From contig JACPCF010000074.1 of assembly GCA_016179965.1 (NCBI GenBank), positions 1-34,127 of the forward strand: DNA of 34,127 bases, written 5' to 3'. Source of the DNA: Candidatus Rokuibacteriota bacterium (GTDB lineage: Bacteria; Methylomirabilota; Methylomirabilia; Rokubacteriales; CSP1-6). This document shows positions 15,908-23,665 of the stretch, piece by piece. The notes under the pieces are model-generated. The model was not told the DNA's origin, did no database searches, and saw only the letters and a program-made list of their open reading frames with translations. Made by a program: the position numbers and the translations under genes. The stretch's first letter is position 1; each line of letters opens with the position of its first letter.

Positions 15908-16666
15908 CTAGCGCGTCCAGAATCCCTCAGGGTCCGACGCGCGGACGATCTCGAGCTCGGGGGCGCTGGGCTCCGGGGTCGGTGCCACGTCGAGGGCGAC
16001 CTTGAGGTCCCAGCCCGTCTGGGCCCGGACGGACTCGACGCTCTGCCCCGGATGGAAGGAGGCGAGGTAGGCTTCCTTCGTCTCCGGATGGAAGCGGAAG
16101 ACGCCGAGGGTGGTGATCAGCGCCGAGGGCCCGCCGCCCCGGAGCCCCACCTTCCGCCGCCAGTCCCCGCCGTCGCCGTGGCCGGGCGAGGTGATGTAGT
16201 CCACGCGCTCCCTGAAGCGGTGCTTCTCCTGAGGCATGATGATGACGAAGCGCTTGGCGAGGCTCGCGATGTCCGCGCCGCCTCCCGAGCCGGGGAGCTT
16301 GACTGTCGGATGCTTCCAATCGCCGATGTAGGAGGTGTTGAGGTTGCCGTAGCGGTCCACCTCGGCGCCGCCGATGAACCCCATCTCCACCAGCCCCTGC
16401 TGGAGCAGGGCCATGATGTTCCCCGTGCTCGTGGACCAGAGGGCGCCCGCGATGTTGGGCGGGTCGCTCATGGTGAACGGGGTGTCGGGGGCCGGCTGCT
16501 CCCGCACGATCCCGTTCTCGAAGAGGCCGAGGGCGCGCGGGGCGTGGGTCCGCTTGGCCAGCGCGAAGGCCAGGAGCGGCAGGCGCATGCCCACGAAGAC
16601 CAGCTCGCCGTCCCTGATCTCCCGCGCCGCCGCGATGACCATGAGTTCGCGGTCGGTGTAGGTCAT
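15908..16666 (-). CDS. CoA-transferase subunit B (GctB/IpdB-like)
   Basis: A 252-aa family I CoA-transferase beta-type subunit. The sequence LGLFENGIVREQPAPDTPFT, then MALLQQGLVEMGFIGGAEVD and KLPGSGGGADIASLAKRFVIIMP, follow the pattern of glutaconate CoA-transferase B and of IpdB, the cholesterol-ring degradation hydrolase subunit. The ATG at 16666 shares one base with the stop of the A subunit (TGATG), so the two subunits are coupled. Family members either move CoA between acids or open a ring by hydrolysing a cyclic beta-keto acyl-CoA; which applies here is unknown. The open frame extends upstream but only as a shadow of subunit A. Confidence 0.88.
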   Translation of the reverse strand: MTYTDRELMVIAAAREIRDGELVFVGMRLPLLAFALAKRTHAPRALGLFENGIVREQPAPDTPFTMSDPPNIAGALWSTSTGNIMALLQQGLVEMGFIGGAEVDRYGNLNTSYIGDWKHPTVKLPGSGGGADIASLAKRFVIIMPQEKHRFRERVDYITSPGHGDGGDWRRKVGLRGGGPSALITTLGVFRFHPETKEAYLASFHPGQSVESVRAQTGWDLKVALDVAPTPEPSAPELEIVRASDPEGFWTR

Positions 16667-17583
16667 CACCGGGCTCCGTAGTCGAGCGGCTCGGAGAGCT
16701 GAGGCTGCTTGACCCTCAGGCGCTCCAGGGTCTCCGTCCCGAGCAGCTCCAGGAAGCCCTTCCAGTCGGGGACCCCCAGCACCCACTTCTCGAGCCAGGC
16801 TCGGAATCCCTCCGGACTGCGGGACTCCTCGTGATAGCGCATGAAGAACTCGTGGTCGCGCCCGTAGAATCCCTGGCACGGGGAGGGGAGCGCGCCCCAC
16901 GGCTCGTGCACGACGGCCAGGACCTTGACGGGCGGCACGAGCACCAGGTTGGGGTCGGCGAGGAGCTGCTCCCGCCGCCGGATCTCCTCGGCCACCACGA
17001 TGACCCCCCGGGCGGCGAGCCCGGCCTCGCGAGTCACGCCGAGCGTTCCCCAGAGGTGGCAGTGGCCCTCGACGTCGGAGCGCTGGACGTGGACGATCGC
17101 GACGTCCGGGGTGATCCCCGGCACCAGCACCTCGGGCTCGCCCGTCCAGGGATTGGTGCCGAGCTTGAACGAGCGGTTGGACTCGAGGAGGCCGGTGCCG
17201 AGGAGGGAGCGCGTGGGGATGTACGGAGCGCCCAGCGATCCCGCCAGGAGCCCGAGGGAGAGGGTGAAGTTGGAGTGGTCCTCCACCTCGATCGGGCGGG
17301 GGACGCCGCGCTCCACCGCGCGCCGGTAGTTGTGGCCGAGCCCCGCGATCACGTTCCCCACCCAGGCGGCGACGACCTTCCGGCAGCAGCCGGCCCCGAT
17401 GAGCTGGTCGAAGAGCATGTCCGAGATGGGGCCGATCAGGGTGAGGTCGCGCTTGCCCTGGCGGATGATCTCGTGGCCGGCGGCGAAGGGGATGACGGCT
17501 TCGAGCCCCGCCCCGAGACACACCGACGCGCCGTCGGGGACGAAGCGCGCGATGGCGTCTGTCATGGAGGCGAGTTTGGACAC
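16666..17583 (-). CDS. CoA-transferase subunit A (GctA/IpdA-like)
   Basis: A 305-aa alpha-type subunit. It begins VSKLASMTDAIARFVPDGA, the usual start of this family, and carries GHEIIRQGKRDLTLIGPISD and FDQLIGAGCCRKVVAAWVGN. The GTG at 17583 fits best with family N-termini and with a promoter (-10 at 17591-17596) that would place the transcript start almost on it; GTG at 17592 and ATG at 17664 are in frame but lie in or beyond the promoter. It is divergent from the hcr-box operon with a 130-bp shared regulatory region, suggesting a role in aromatic or alicyclic acid breakdown. Confidence 0.87.
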   Translation of the reverse strand: MSKLASMTDAIARFVPDGASVCLGAGLEAVIPFAAGHEIIRQGKRDLTLIGPISDMLFDQLIGAGCCRKVVAAWVGNVIAGLGHNYRRAVERGVPRPIEVEDHSNFTLSLGLLAGSLGAPYIPTRSLLGTGLLESNRSFKLGTNPWTGEPEVLVPGITPDVAIVHVQRSDVEGHCHLWGTLGVTREAGLAARGVIVVAEEIRRREQLLADPNLVLVPPVKVLAVVHEPWGALPSPCQGFYGRDHEFFMRYHEESRSPEGFRAWLEKWVLGVPDWKGFLELLGTETLERLRVKQPQLSEPLDYGAR

Positions 17584-17590
17584 GGCCCTC

Positions 17591-17620
17591 ACTATACTCC
17601 GACCCCTCCGGAGGGCGCAA
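17591..17620 (-). promoter_or_regulatory. promoter of the CoA-transferase operon
   Basis: On the minus strand TTGCGC (17615-17620) and TATAGT (17591-17596) are 18 bp apart. The -10 ends seven bases before the GTG start at 17583, so the mRNA is probably leaderless. Confidence 0.5.
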
Positions 17621-17641
17621 TCCGGGCGGCCGGAAGCGCCC

Positions 17642-17671
17642 TTGACAGCCCTTTGGCGATTCATCTATGCT
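17642..17671 (+). promoter_or_regulatory. promoter of the hcr-box aromatic operon
   Basis: A consensus -35 TTGACA (17642-17647) and TATGCT (17666-17671) with 18-bp spacing. The transcript would start near 17678, about 36 bases before hcrC. It is divergent from the CoA-transferase promoter, so one regulator could act on both. No operator was identified. Confidence 0.6.
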
Positions 17672-17713
17672 TAACTGCAAATCAGTCCCACTGAATCCAG
17701 CCCACGGGGGCCT

Positions 17714-18202
17714 ATGACGAGCAAGACCCTCCTGACCCTTCGGGTGAACGGGGAAGCGCACGAGGTCGCCGTCCCCGTCCACAAGACCCTCCTGGAGGTG
17801 CTCCGGGAGGACATGGGGCTCATCGGGACCAAGCACGGCTGCGAGCTCGGGGAGTGCGGGACGTGCACGGTCCTGGTGGACGGCCAGCCGGTCCTCTCCT
17901 GCCTGGCGCTCCCGGTCGAGCTCGAGGGCCGGGAGATCGTAACCGTCGAGGGGATGGCGCCTCCCGGCCGGCTCCACCCGCTGCAGCAGGCCTTCGCCGA
18001 GTTGGGCGCCGCCCAGTGCGGCTACTGCACCCCGGGGATCCTGCTTGCTTCCATGGCCCTTCTCACCGAGAGGCCGGATCCCACGCGGGACGAGATCAGG
18101 CAGGCTCTCAGCGGCAACATTTGCCGCTGCACCGGCTACACCAAGATTCTGGAGGCGGTGGAGCTGGCCGCCCTCAGGCTGTCCGGCGCGGGAGCGCGAT
18201 GA
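17714..18202 (+). CDS. hcrC: 4-hydroxybenzoyl-CoA reductase gamma subunit (2Fe-2S)
   Basis: The 162-aa iron-sulfur subunit of a xanthine-oxidase-family molybdenum enzyme. All eight cluster cysteines are present: Cys43, 48, 51 and 63 (HGCELGECGTC...C) for the plant-ferredoxin-type cluster, and Cys102, 105, 137 and 139 (QCGYCTPG, CRCTGY) for the helical cluster near molybdopterin. On its own it could serve many hydroxylases; the HcrC call rests on its neighbours, particularly the FAD subunit with its extra cysteine loop. The reaction removes the para-OH of 4-hydroxybenzoyl-CoA reductively. The stop overlaps the hcrA start (ATGA). First gene of the operon. Confidence 0.88.
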   Translation: MTSKTLLTLRVNGEAHEVAVPVHKTLLEVLREDMGLIGTKHGCELGECGTCTVLVDGQPVLSCLALPVELEGREIVTVEGMAPPGRLHPLQQAFAELGAAQCGYCTPGILLASMALLTERPDPTRDEIRQALSGNICRCTGYTKILEAVELAALRLSGAGAR

Positions 18203-20556
18203 TGAACAAGGAAGAGCTCTCCGTCATCGGCAAGCCGCTGGCCAAGGTGGATGCCTGGGAGAAGGTCGTCGGCGCCGCCCGCTACGCCGACGATTTCTTT
18301 CTCCCGCGGATGGCCTACGCGAAGATCCGCCGCAGCGACCACCCGCACGCGCTGATCAAGAAAATCGACACGACCCGCGCCAAGGCCGTCCCGGGCGTCT
18401 ATGCCGTGATCACCGGCCACGACCTGCCGCGCGTCAAGTTCGGCATCCTGCCCGTGAGCCAGGACGAGGAGGCCCTCTGCATTGACAAGGTCCGCATGGT
18501 GGGCGACCCGATCGCCGCCGTGGCGGCCGTGGACGAGGAGACCGCCGAGCGCGCCGCCGACCTGATCGACGTCGAGTACGAGGTGCTGCCGCCCATCATG
18601 TCCGTCGAGGAGGCCCTCGCCCAAGACAAGGTCCGGATCCACGAGTACGGCGACGGCCCCAACATCCACAAGGCAGTGGCCTTCGAGTTCGGGGACGTGG
18701 AGGAGGCCTTCGCCCAGGCGGACCTGGTGAGGGAGGACGTCTTCTTCTACGAGGGGAACACCCACCTCCCGATGGAGCAGCACGCCGCCGTCGCCCAGTG
18801 GTCGCCCGACGGCAAGCTGACGCTCTGGTCCTCCACCCAGACCCCGCACTACGTCCACCGCGCGCTGGCCAAGACCCTCGAGATGGCCCCGGCTCACATC
18901 CGGGTGATCGCTGCGCCGGTGGGAGGCGGCTTCGGGGGAAAGACCGATCCGTTCAGCCACGAGATCGTCGTCGCGAGGCTCGCCCAGCTGACGGGGCGCC
19001 CGGTGAAGATCGGGCTGACCCGCGAGGAGGTCTTCTACTGCCACCGCGGCCGGCATCCGGTCCTCATGTGGATCAAGACTGGGGTCACGAAGGACGGCGA
19101 GATCCTGGGGATGCACTTCCGCTCCTACGTTGACGGCGGCGCGTATGGCTCGTACGGCGTCGCCTCGCTCCTCTATACCGGGGCGCTCCAGACCGTGACG
19201 TACAAGGTGCCCCGCTACAAGTTCGAGGGGATGCGCGCCTTCACCAACAAGCCGCCCTGCGGCCCCAAGCGCGGCCACGGCACCCCGCAGCCCCGCTACG
19301 CGGTGGAGTGCCACTTGGATAAGATCGCGGAGCAATTAGGGTTGGATCCGGCCGAGATGAGACGACGGACCGTGGTGGACGAGTACACCAAGACGGCGAA
19401 CCATCTCACGGTCACCACCTGCGGCCTCAGGGAGTGCATCGACCGCGTCGTGGAGGCCTCGGGCTGGCGGGAGAAGCACCGGAAGCTCCCCTACGGCAAG
19501 GGGGTCGGCTTCGCCTGCTCGTCGTATCTGACCGGCGCGGGGCTCGCCATCTACTGGAACGACATGCCGCACTCCGGCGCCATCGTGAAGGTGGATCGCG
19601 GCGGGGGGGTCGCGATCCTCTGTGGTGCGACGGAGATCGGCCAGGGCTCGGACTCGGTCCTCGCCTCCGTGGTCGCCGAGGAGCTCGGGATCGAGCCCAA
19701 GGACATCCGGGTGGTCAGCGCGGATTCGGATCTCACCCCGGTGGATTTGGGCTCCTACTCCTCGCGCGTGACGCTGATGGCCGGCAATGCGGCAGTCCAG
19801 GCCGCCGAGCGGGTCCGCGCCCTGATCCACGAGGCCGTCGCCAAGAAGCTGGAGGTGGCCCCGGGCGAGCTGGTCTCGCGAGGAGGCCGCGTGTTTGTGA
19901 AGGATGATCCCGAGCGGGGAGTCTCCTTCGCCGAGGCCGCCGTGCTCGCCGAGACCCTGCACGGGACCCTCGCCTGCGCCGGCTCCTACACGCCGCCCAA
20001 GCGCGCGGGGAAGTTCAAGGGCTCGGGGGTCGGGCCGTCCCCCTGCTATTCCTACTCGGCCTGCGTGGCCGAGGTCAGCGTGGACCCGGACACCGGCGAC
20101 GTGAAGGTGGACCAGGTGTGGATCGCCCACGACGTGGGGCGCGCCCTCAACCCGTTGCTCGTGGAAGGGCAGGTCGAGGGCTCCGTGTACATGGGGCTCG
20201 GTGAGGCCCTGATGGAGGAGCAGGTCTTCCGGAAGGGCCTCCACAAGATTCCCTCCATGCTCGAGTACAAGAGCCCGACCACGCTCGAGACGCCCGAGAT
20301 CCACACGATCCTGGTGGAGACCGTGGACCCCGAGGGGCCGTTCGGCGCCAAGGAGGCGGGGCAGGGGCCCCTGCTCCCGGTCCCTCCCGCGCTGGCCAAC
20401 GCCGTGTACGACGCCCTCGGCGTCCGCATCGACGAGAGACCGACGCATGATGAGGCTGCCCCCCTTCCGGTATCTCGCGCCGCTCTCAGTCGGGGAAGCG
20501 GTACGCATGATGGCCGACCACGGTCCCGAGGCCATGTTCGTCGCGGGGGGCACTGA
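18199..20556 (+). CDS. hcrA: 4-hydroxybenzoyl-CoA reductase alpha subunit (molybdopterin)
   Basis: The catalytic Mo-cofactor subunit, 785 aa. Family features: VIGKPLAKVDAWEKVVGAAR at the N-terminus, the molybdopterin-contacting GGGFGGKTDPFSHE, EIGQGSDSVLASVVAEELG, the HcrA-like DLGSYSSRVTLMAGNA, and FGAKEAGQGPLLPVPPALAN holding the conserved active-site Glu. Homology ends about residue 749 (GVRIDERPT). The last about 36 codons (20447-20556) run through the start of hcrB in another frame and are basic and unlike the family tail, so the native C-terminus seems to have been lost by a small deletion or sequencing/assembly error. ATG at 18199 or 18202. Confidence 0.88.
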   Translation: MMNKEELSVIGKPLAKVDAWEKVVGAARYADDFFLPRMAYAKIRRSDHPHALIKKIDTTRAKAVPGVYAVITGHDLPRVKFGILPVSQDEEALCIDKVRMVGDPIAAVAAVDEETAERAADLIDVEYEVLPPIMSVEEALAQDKVRIHEYGDGPNIHKAVAFEFGDVEEAFAQADLVREDVFFYEGNTHLPMEQHAAVAQWSPDGKLTLWSSTQTPHYVHRALAKTLEMAPAHIRVIAAPVGGGFGGKTDPFSHEIVVARLAQLTGRPVKIGLTREEVFYCHRGRHPVLMWIKTGVTKDGEILGMHFRSYVDGGAYGSYGVASLLYTGALQTVTYKVPRYKFEGMRAFTNKPPCGPKRGHGTPQPRYAVECHLDKIAEQLGLDPAEMRRRTVVDEYTKTANHLTVTTCGLRECIDRVVEASGWREKHRKLPYGKGVGFACSSYLTGAGLAIYWNDMPHSGAIVKVDRGGGVAILCGATEIGQGSDSVLASVVAEELGIEPKDIRVVSADSDLTPVDLGSYSSRVTLMAGNAAVQAAERVRALIHEAVAKKLEVAPGELVSRGGRVFVKDDPERGVSFAEAAVLAETLHGTLACAGSYTPPKRAGKFKGSGVGPSPCYSYSACVAEVSVDPDTGDVKVDQVWIAHDVGRALNPLLVEGQVEGSVYMGLGEALMEEQVFRKGLHKIPSMLEYKSPTTLETPEIHTILVETVDPEGPFGAKEAGQGPLLPVPPALANAVYDALGVRIDERPTHDEAAPLPVSRAALSRGSGTHDGRPRSRGHVRRGGH

Positions 20557-21460
20557 CCTCTACCCGAACATGAAGCGCCGCCAGTTCGAGCCGAAGGTGC
20601 TGGTGGGGCTCCGGGGTCTCAAGGAACTGGTCGGCGTGCGCGGCGAGGCCACGACGGGTCTCGTGATCGGGGCGGGGACCACCCTGACCGACGTCGCCGA
20701 GCACGCCGCCGTCCGCGAGCACTTTCCGGCGCTGGCGGTCGCGGCGGGGCTGGTCTCGACGCCGCCGCTCCGCAACATGGGGACCCTCGGCGGCAACGTC
20801 TGCGTGGACCCGCGCTGCAACTACTACAACCAGTCCTACCAGTGGCGGCGGGCGATCGGGTTCTGCATCAAGAAGGACGGCGACATCTGCCTGGTGGCCC
20901 CGGGGAGCCCGCGCTGCTGGGCCGTGTCGTCCACGGATACCGCTCCCGTCCTCTGGAGCCTCGACGCCCGGGTGAGGCTGGTGGGCGCCCGCGGCGAGCG
21001 CGTCATCCCCGTGGCGTCGCTCTTCAAGGACGACGGGATCGACTACCTCGCCAAGGGGCGCGACGAGGTGCTGACTGAGCTCCTCCTGCCCCCGGTTGAC
21101 GGGTTGCGGTGCGCCTATCTGAAGTTGCGGCGCCGCGGCTCCTTCGACTTCCCGGTCCTGGGCGTCGCCCTCGCCCTCGCGATGGACGGCGGGCTCGTGA
21201 AGACGGCCAGGATCGTCCTGGGCGGGGTGGCGTCCCAGCCCCGCGAGGCGGCGGCGGCGGGGGCGCTCCTGGCCGGCCAGCGGCTCACGCCCGAATTGAT
21301 CGAGCGCGTGGCCGCGGTCGCTGCCCGGCCGTCCAAGCCGCTCGATAATACCGACCTGACCCATCCCTACCGGAAGAAGATGACCAAGGTGTTCGTCACC
21401 CGCGCCCTGCGGCGCCTGGCGGGCCTGCCGGAGAGCCCGCGGAACGAGGAGGAAGTCTAG
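20447..21460 (+). CDS. hcrB: 4-hydroxybenzoyl-CoA reductase beta subunit (FAD, [4Fe-4S])
   Basis: The 337-aa FAD-binding subunit. VAGGTDLYPNMK (about residues 32-43) and NMGTLGGNVC (about 110-119) are the usual FAD-site motifs. After the second motif lies an insertion with Cys124, Cys140, Cys148 and Cys157, that is C-x15-C-x7-C-x8-C. This is the same spacing as the extra [4Fe-4S] cluster loop of the Thauera aromatica enzyme (Cys122/138/146/155), which ordinary xanthine oxidase and CoxM subunits lack. It is the best evidence that the complex is a true 4-hydroxybenzoyl-CoA reductase accepting electrons from a low-potential ferredoxin. Its start lies 110 bp inside the hcrA frame. Confidence 0.93.
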   Translation: MMRLPPFRYLAPLSVGEAVRMMADHGPEAMFVAGGTDLYPNMKRRQFEPKVLVGLRGLKELVGVRGEATTGLVIGAGTTLTDVAEHAAVREHFPALAVAAGLVSTPPLRNMGTLGGNVCVDPRCNYYNQSYQWRRAIGFCIKKDGDICLVAPGSPRCWAVSSTDTAPVLWSLDARVRLVGARGERVIPVASLFKDDGIDYLAKGRDEVLTELLLPPVDGLRCAYLKLRRRGSFDFPVLGVALALAMDGGLVKTARIVLGGVASQPREAAAAGALLAGQRLTPELIERVAAVAARPSKPLDNTDLTHPYRKKMTKVFVTRALRRLAGLPESPRNEEEV

Positions 21461-21568
21461 TGCCGGGCCAACTGACTTCGCCATACGGCGTTCTCGGTCG
21501 TCGCCGATCCTCACGTACAACCGCGTACGCTCCGGTCGGCTCCTCCCTCGGGCCTTGTCTGGCTCGCG
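21461..21568. repeat. possible dispersed repeat fragment after hcrB
   Basis: This about 108-bp stretch (ACTGACTTCGCCATACGGCG onward) interrupts a regulator gene. It has no start codon in the downstream regulator frame, and holds partial dyads (CACGTAC...GCGTACG and CCATACGG). It resembles short intergenic repeats that recur in some genomes, from general pattern memory only; its copy number cannot be checked here. Confidence 0.35.
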
Positions 21569-21988
21569 TCGCTCCACACCCTCGGCAAGCTGGCGCGGGC
21601 CCTCGGCGTCCCCATCGCGTCGCTCTTCGAGACCAAACCCGACGGTCGGATCCACGTGAGCCGGAAGGGCGACTACCCCGTCGTGTCCTTCGACGGCACC
21701 ACCGAGAAGTGGCACGTGCTCGGGGCGGGGCTGTTCCAGGGGAAGATCCGCGCGGTCGTGTCCACCATCGCCAGGAAGGGCCGGGGGGTCAAGACGGAAA
21801 AGGTCATCATCCAGCACGGGCAGATGAAGCTCTTCTACGTGATCGAGGGGAAGGTCGCACTCCACTACAACGGGGCCCGCCACGTCCTGGAGGCGGGGGA
21901 GAGCGCGGTCCTCGACGGCGGGATCCCTCACAATTGGGAGAACCTCGGGACGAAACAGGCCAAGGCGCTCTGGGTCATTCTGGGATAA
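21569..21988 (+). pseudogene. XRE-type HTH/cupin regulator, N-terminally truncated
   Basis: The frame first shows SLHTLGKLARALGVPIASLFE, the last helices of a lambda-repressor-like (XRE) HTH domain, then a full cupin domain: KTEKVIIQHGQMKLFYVIEGKV, LEAGESAVLDGGIPHNWENLG. In intact relatives these form an about 185-aa ligand-sensing repressor. The first about 40 residues and the start codon are missing and replaced by unrelated sequence (21461-21568). A GTG at 21656 could still start a 110-aa cupin-only protein. Position between hcrB and boxC suggests it once controlled this operon. Its loss would make control different from relatives. Alternatively the break is an assembly fault. Confidence 0.65.
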
Positions 21989-21994
21989 GGCGAT

Positions 21995-23665
21995 ATGCCC
22001 GACAGCGACCGCGCTCCGGTGGACTTCAGGACCGAGCCGTCGAAATACAAGCACTGGCGACTGAGCGTCGACGGTCCCGTCGCCACCCTCGCGATGGACG
22101 TTCGGGAGGACGGGGGGCTCCGGCCCGGCTACGAGCTCAAGCTCAACTCCTACGATCTGGGCGTGGACGTCGAGCTCTACGACGCGGTCCAGCGCCTGCG
22201 CTTCGAGCGCCCGGAGGTGGGGGCGGTCATCGTGACGTCCGCCAAGGAGCGGATCTTCTGCGCGGGGGCCAACATCCGCATGCTCGGCCAGTCCTCGCAC
22301 GGCTGGAAGGTGAACTTCTGCAAGTTCACCAACGAGACGCGCAATGCCATCGAGGAGGCGACGGCGGAGTCGCGGCAGGTCTACCTCTGCGCCGTCAACG
22401 GCCCGTGCGCGGGCGGCGGGTACGAATTGGCGCTCGCCACCGACTACATCATCATGGCCGACGACGGCAACACGTCGGTGGCGCTGCCGGAGGTGCCGCT
22501 GCTCGCCGTGCTGCCCGGGACCGGGGGGCTCACGCGGCTCGTGGACAAGCGCCGCGTGCGCCGCGACCGCGCGGATTTCTTCTGCACCCTGGAGGAGGGC
22601 ATCAAGGGCAGGCGCGCTCTCGAGTGGGGGCTCGTGGACGAGCTGGTGCCGCGCTCCAAGCTCGACGAGACAGTCAGGCGGCGCGCGGCCGAGGCAGCAT
22701 CCCGCAGCGACCGGCCGGCCGAGGCCCGCGGCATCACCCTGCCGCCCCTGGCGCGGACGCTCGAGGGCGACCGGATCGCGTACCCCCACGTGACCTGCGA
22801 GATCGACCGCGAGCGCCGGGTCGCCGAGGTCACCGTCACCGGGCCGGCGGGCGCGCCGCCCGCGGGGCTTCAGGGGATCCACGAGCTCGGCTGCGCCTTC
22901 TGGCCGCTGGCGCTGGCCCGCGAGCTCGACGACCTGATCCTGCATCTGAGGACGAACGAGGAGGAGATCGGCATCTGGGTGTTCAGGACCGCGGGGAGCG
23001 CGGACCTGGTGGAGGCCTATGACCGGCTCTTGGCGGAGCACCAGGGCGAGTGGCTGGTGCGCGAGATCCGCCTGTTCCTGAAGCGCACCTTCAAGCGCCT
23101 CGACGTCGCGTCGCGCTCGACCTTCGCGTTGATCGAGCCGGGCTCGTGCTTCGCGGGGACGTTGCTCGAGCTGGCGCTGGCCGCCGACCGCTCGTACATG
23201 CTGGCGGGCACGCGCCCGGGCGACGGCCGACCGCCGGCGATGGCGCGGCTGACCGAGCTGAACTTCGGCGCCTATCCGATGCCGAACGGCCTCGCGCGCC
23301 TGGCGAGCCGCTTCCTCGCCGACCCCGGACGGGTCGAGAAGCTCAAGACGCTCATCGGCAAGGACCTGGACGCCGCGGCGGCGGACGAGGCCGGCCTCGT
23401 CACCTTCACGCCGGACGACATCGACTGGGAGGACGAGATCCGCCTGGCCATCGAGGAGCGCGCGGCCTTCTCGCCCGACGCGCTGACCGGCATGGAGGCC
23501 TCCCTCCGCTTCGGGGGCCCGGAAACGATCGAGACCAAGATCTTCGGCCGCCTGTCGGCGTGGCAGAACTGGATCTTCCAGCGCCCGAATGCGGTCGGCC
23601 CCAAGGGCGCCCTGCAGGTGTACGGCACCGGCCGGCGGAGTGACTTCGACCGGAGGAGGGTGTGA
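21995..23665 (+). CDS. boxC: 2,3-epoxybenzoyl-CoA dihydrolase / benzoyl-CoA-dihydrodiol lyase (BoxC)
   Basis: The ring-cleaving enzyme of the aerobic benzoyl-CoA (box) pathway: it hydrolyses 2,3-epoxybenzoyl-CoA to 3,4-dehydroadipyl-CoA semialdehyde and formate. The 556-aa length matches the family. The first half is a recognisable crotonase domain: VIVTSAKERIFCAGANIRML (about residues 75-95) and CAVNGPCAGGGYELALATDY (about 130-150) form the oxyanion hole, and LAVLPGTGGLTRLVDKRRVR follows. The second half is a divergent crotonase-like repeat (IEPGSCFAGTLLELALAADR). The ATG at 21995 lies six bases after the cupin stop. Its TGA overlaps the boxB ATG (TGATG). Confidence 0.95.
   Translation: MPDSDRAPVDFRTEPSKYKHWRLSVDGPVATLAMDVREDGGLRPGYELKLNSYDLGVDVELYDAVQRLRFERPEVGAVIVTSAKERIFCAGANIRMLGQSSHGWKVNFCKFTNETRNAIEEATAESRQVYLCAVNGPCAGGGYELALATDYIIMADDGNTSVALPEVPLLAVLPGTGGLTRLVDKRRVRRDRADFFCTLEEGIKGRRALEWGLVDELVPRSKLDETVRRRAAEAASRSDRPAEARGITLPPLARTLEGDRIAYPHVTCEIDRERRVAEVTVTGPAGAPPAGLQGIHELGCAFWPLALARELDDLILHLRTNEEEIGIWVFRTAGSADLVEAYDRLLAEHQGEWLVREIRLFLKRTFKRLDVASRSTFALIEPGSCFAGTLLELALAADRSYMLAGTRPGDGRPPAMARLTELNFGAYPMPNGLARLASRFLADPGRVEKLKTLIGKDLDAAAADEAGLVTFTPDDIDWEDEIRLAIEERAAFSPDALTGMEASLRFGGPETIETKIFGRLSAWQNWIFQRPNAVGPKGALQVYGTGRRSDFDRRRV

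Noticed and set aside
17593-17977. N-terminal extensions of the CoA-transferase frames and alternative ATG at 17664
   Set aside because: They extend into the divergent promoter region and into hcrC antisense and add sequence that does not fit the family N-terminus.
21460-23022. 520-aa plus-strand ORF overlapping the cupin and boxC genes
   Set aside because: It is in another frame than boxC, with Arg/Gly/Pro-rich noise and no recognisable domain.
20486-23041. 851-aa minus-strand ORF across hcrB, the cupin gene and boxC
   Set aside because: It spans several well-identified plus-strand genes and its composition is that of an antisense shadow.
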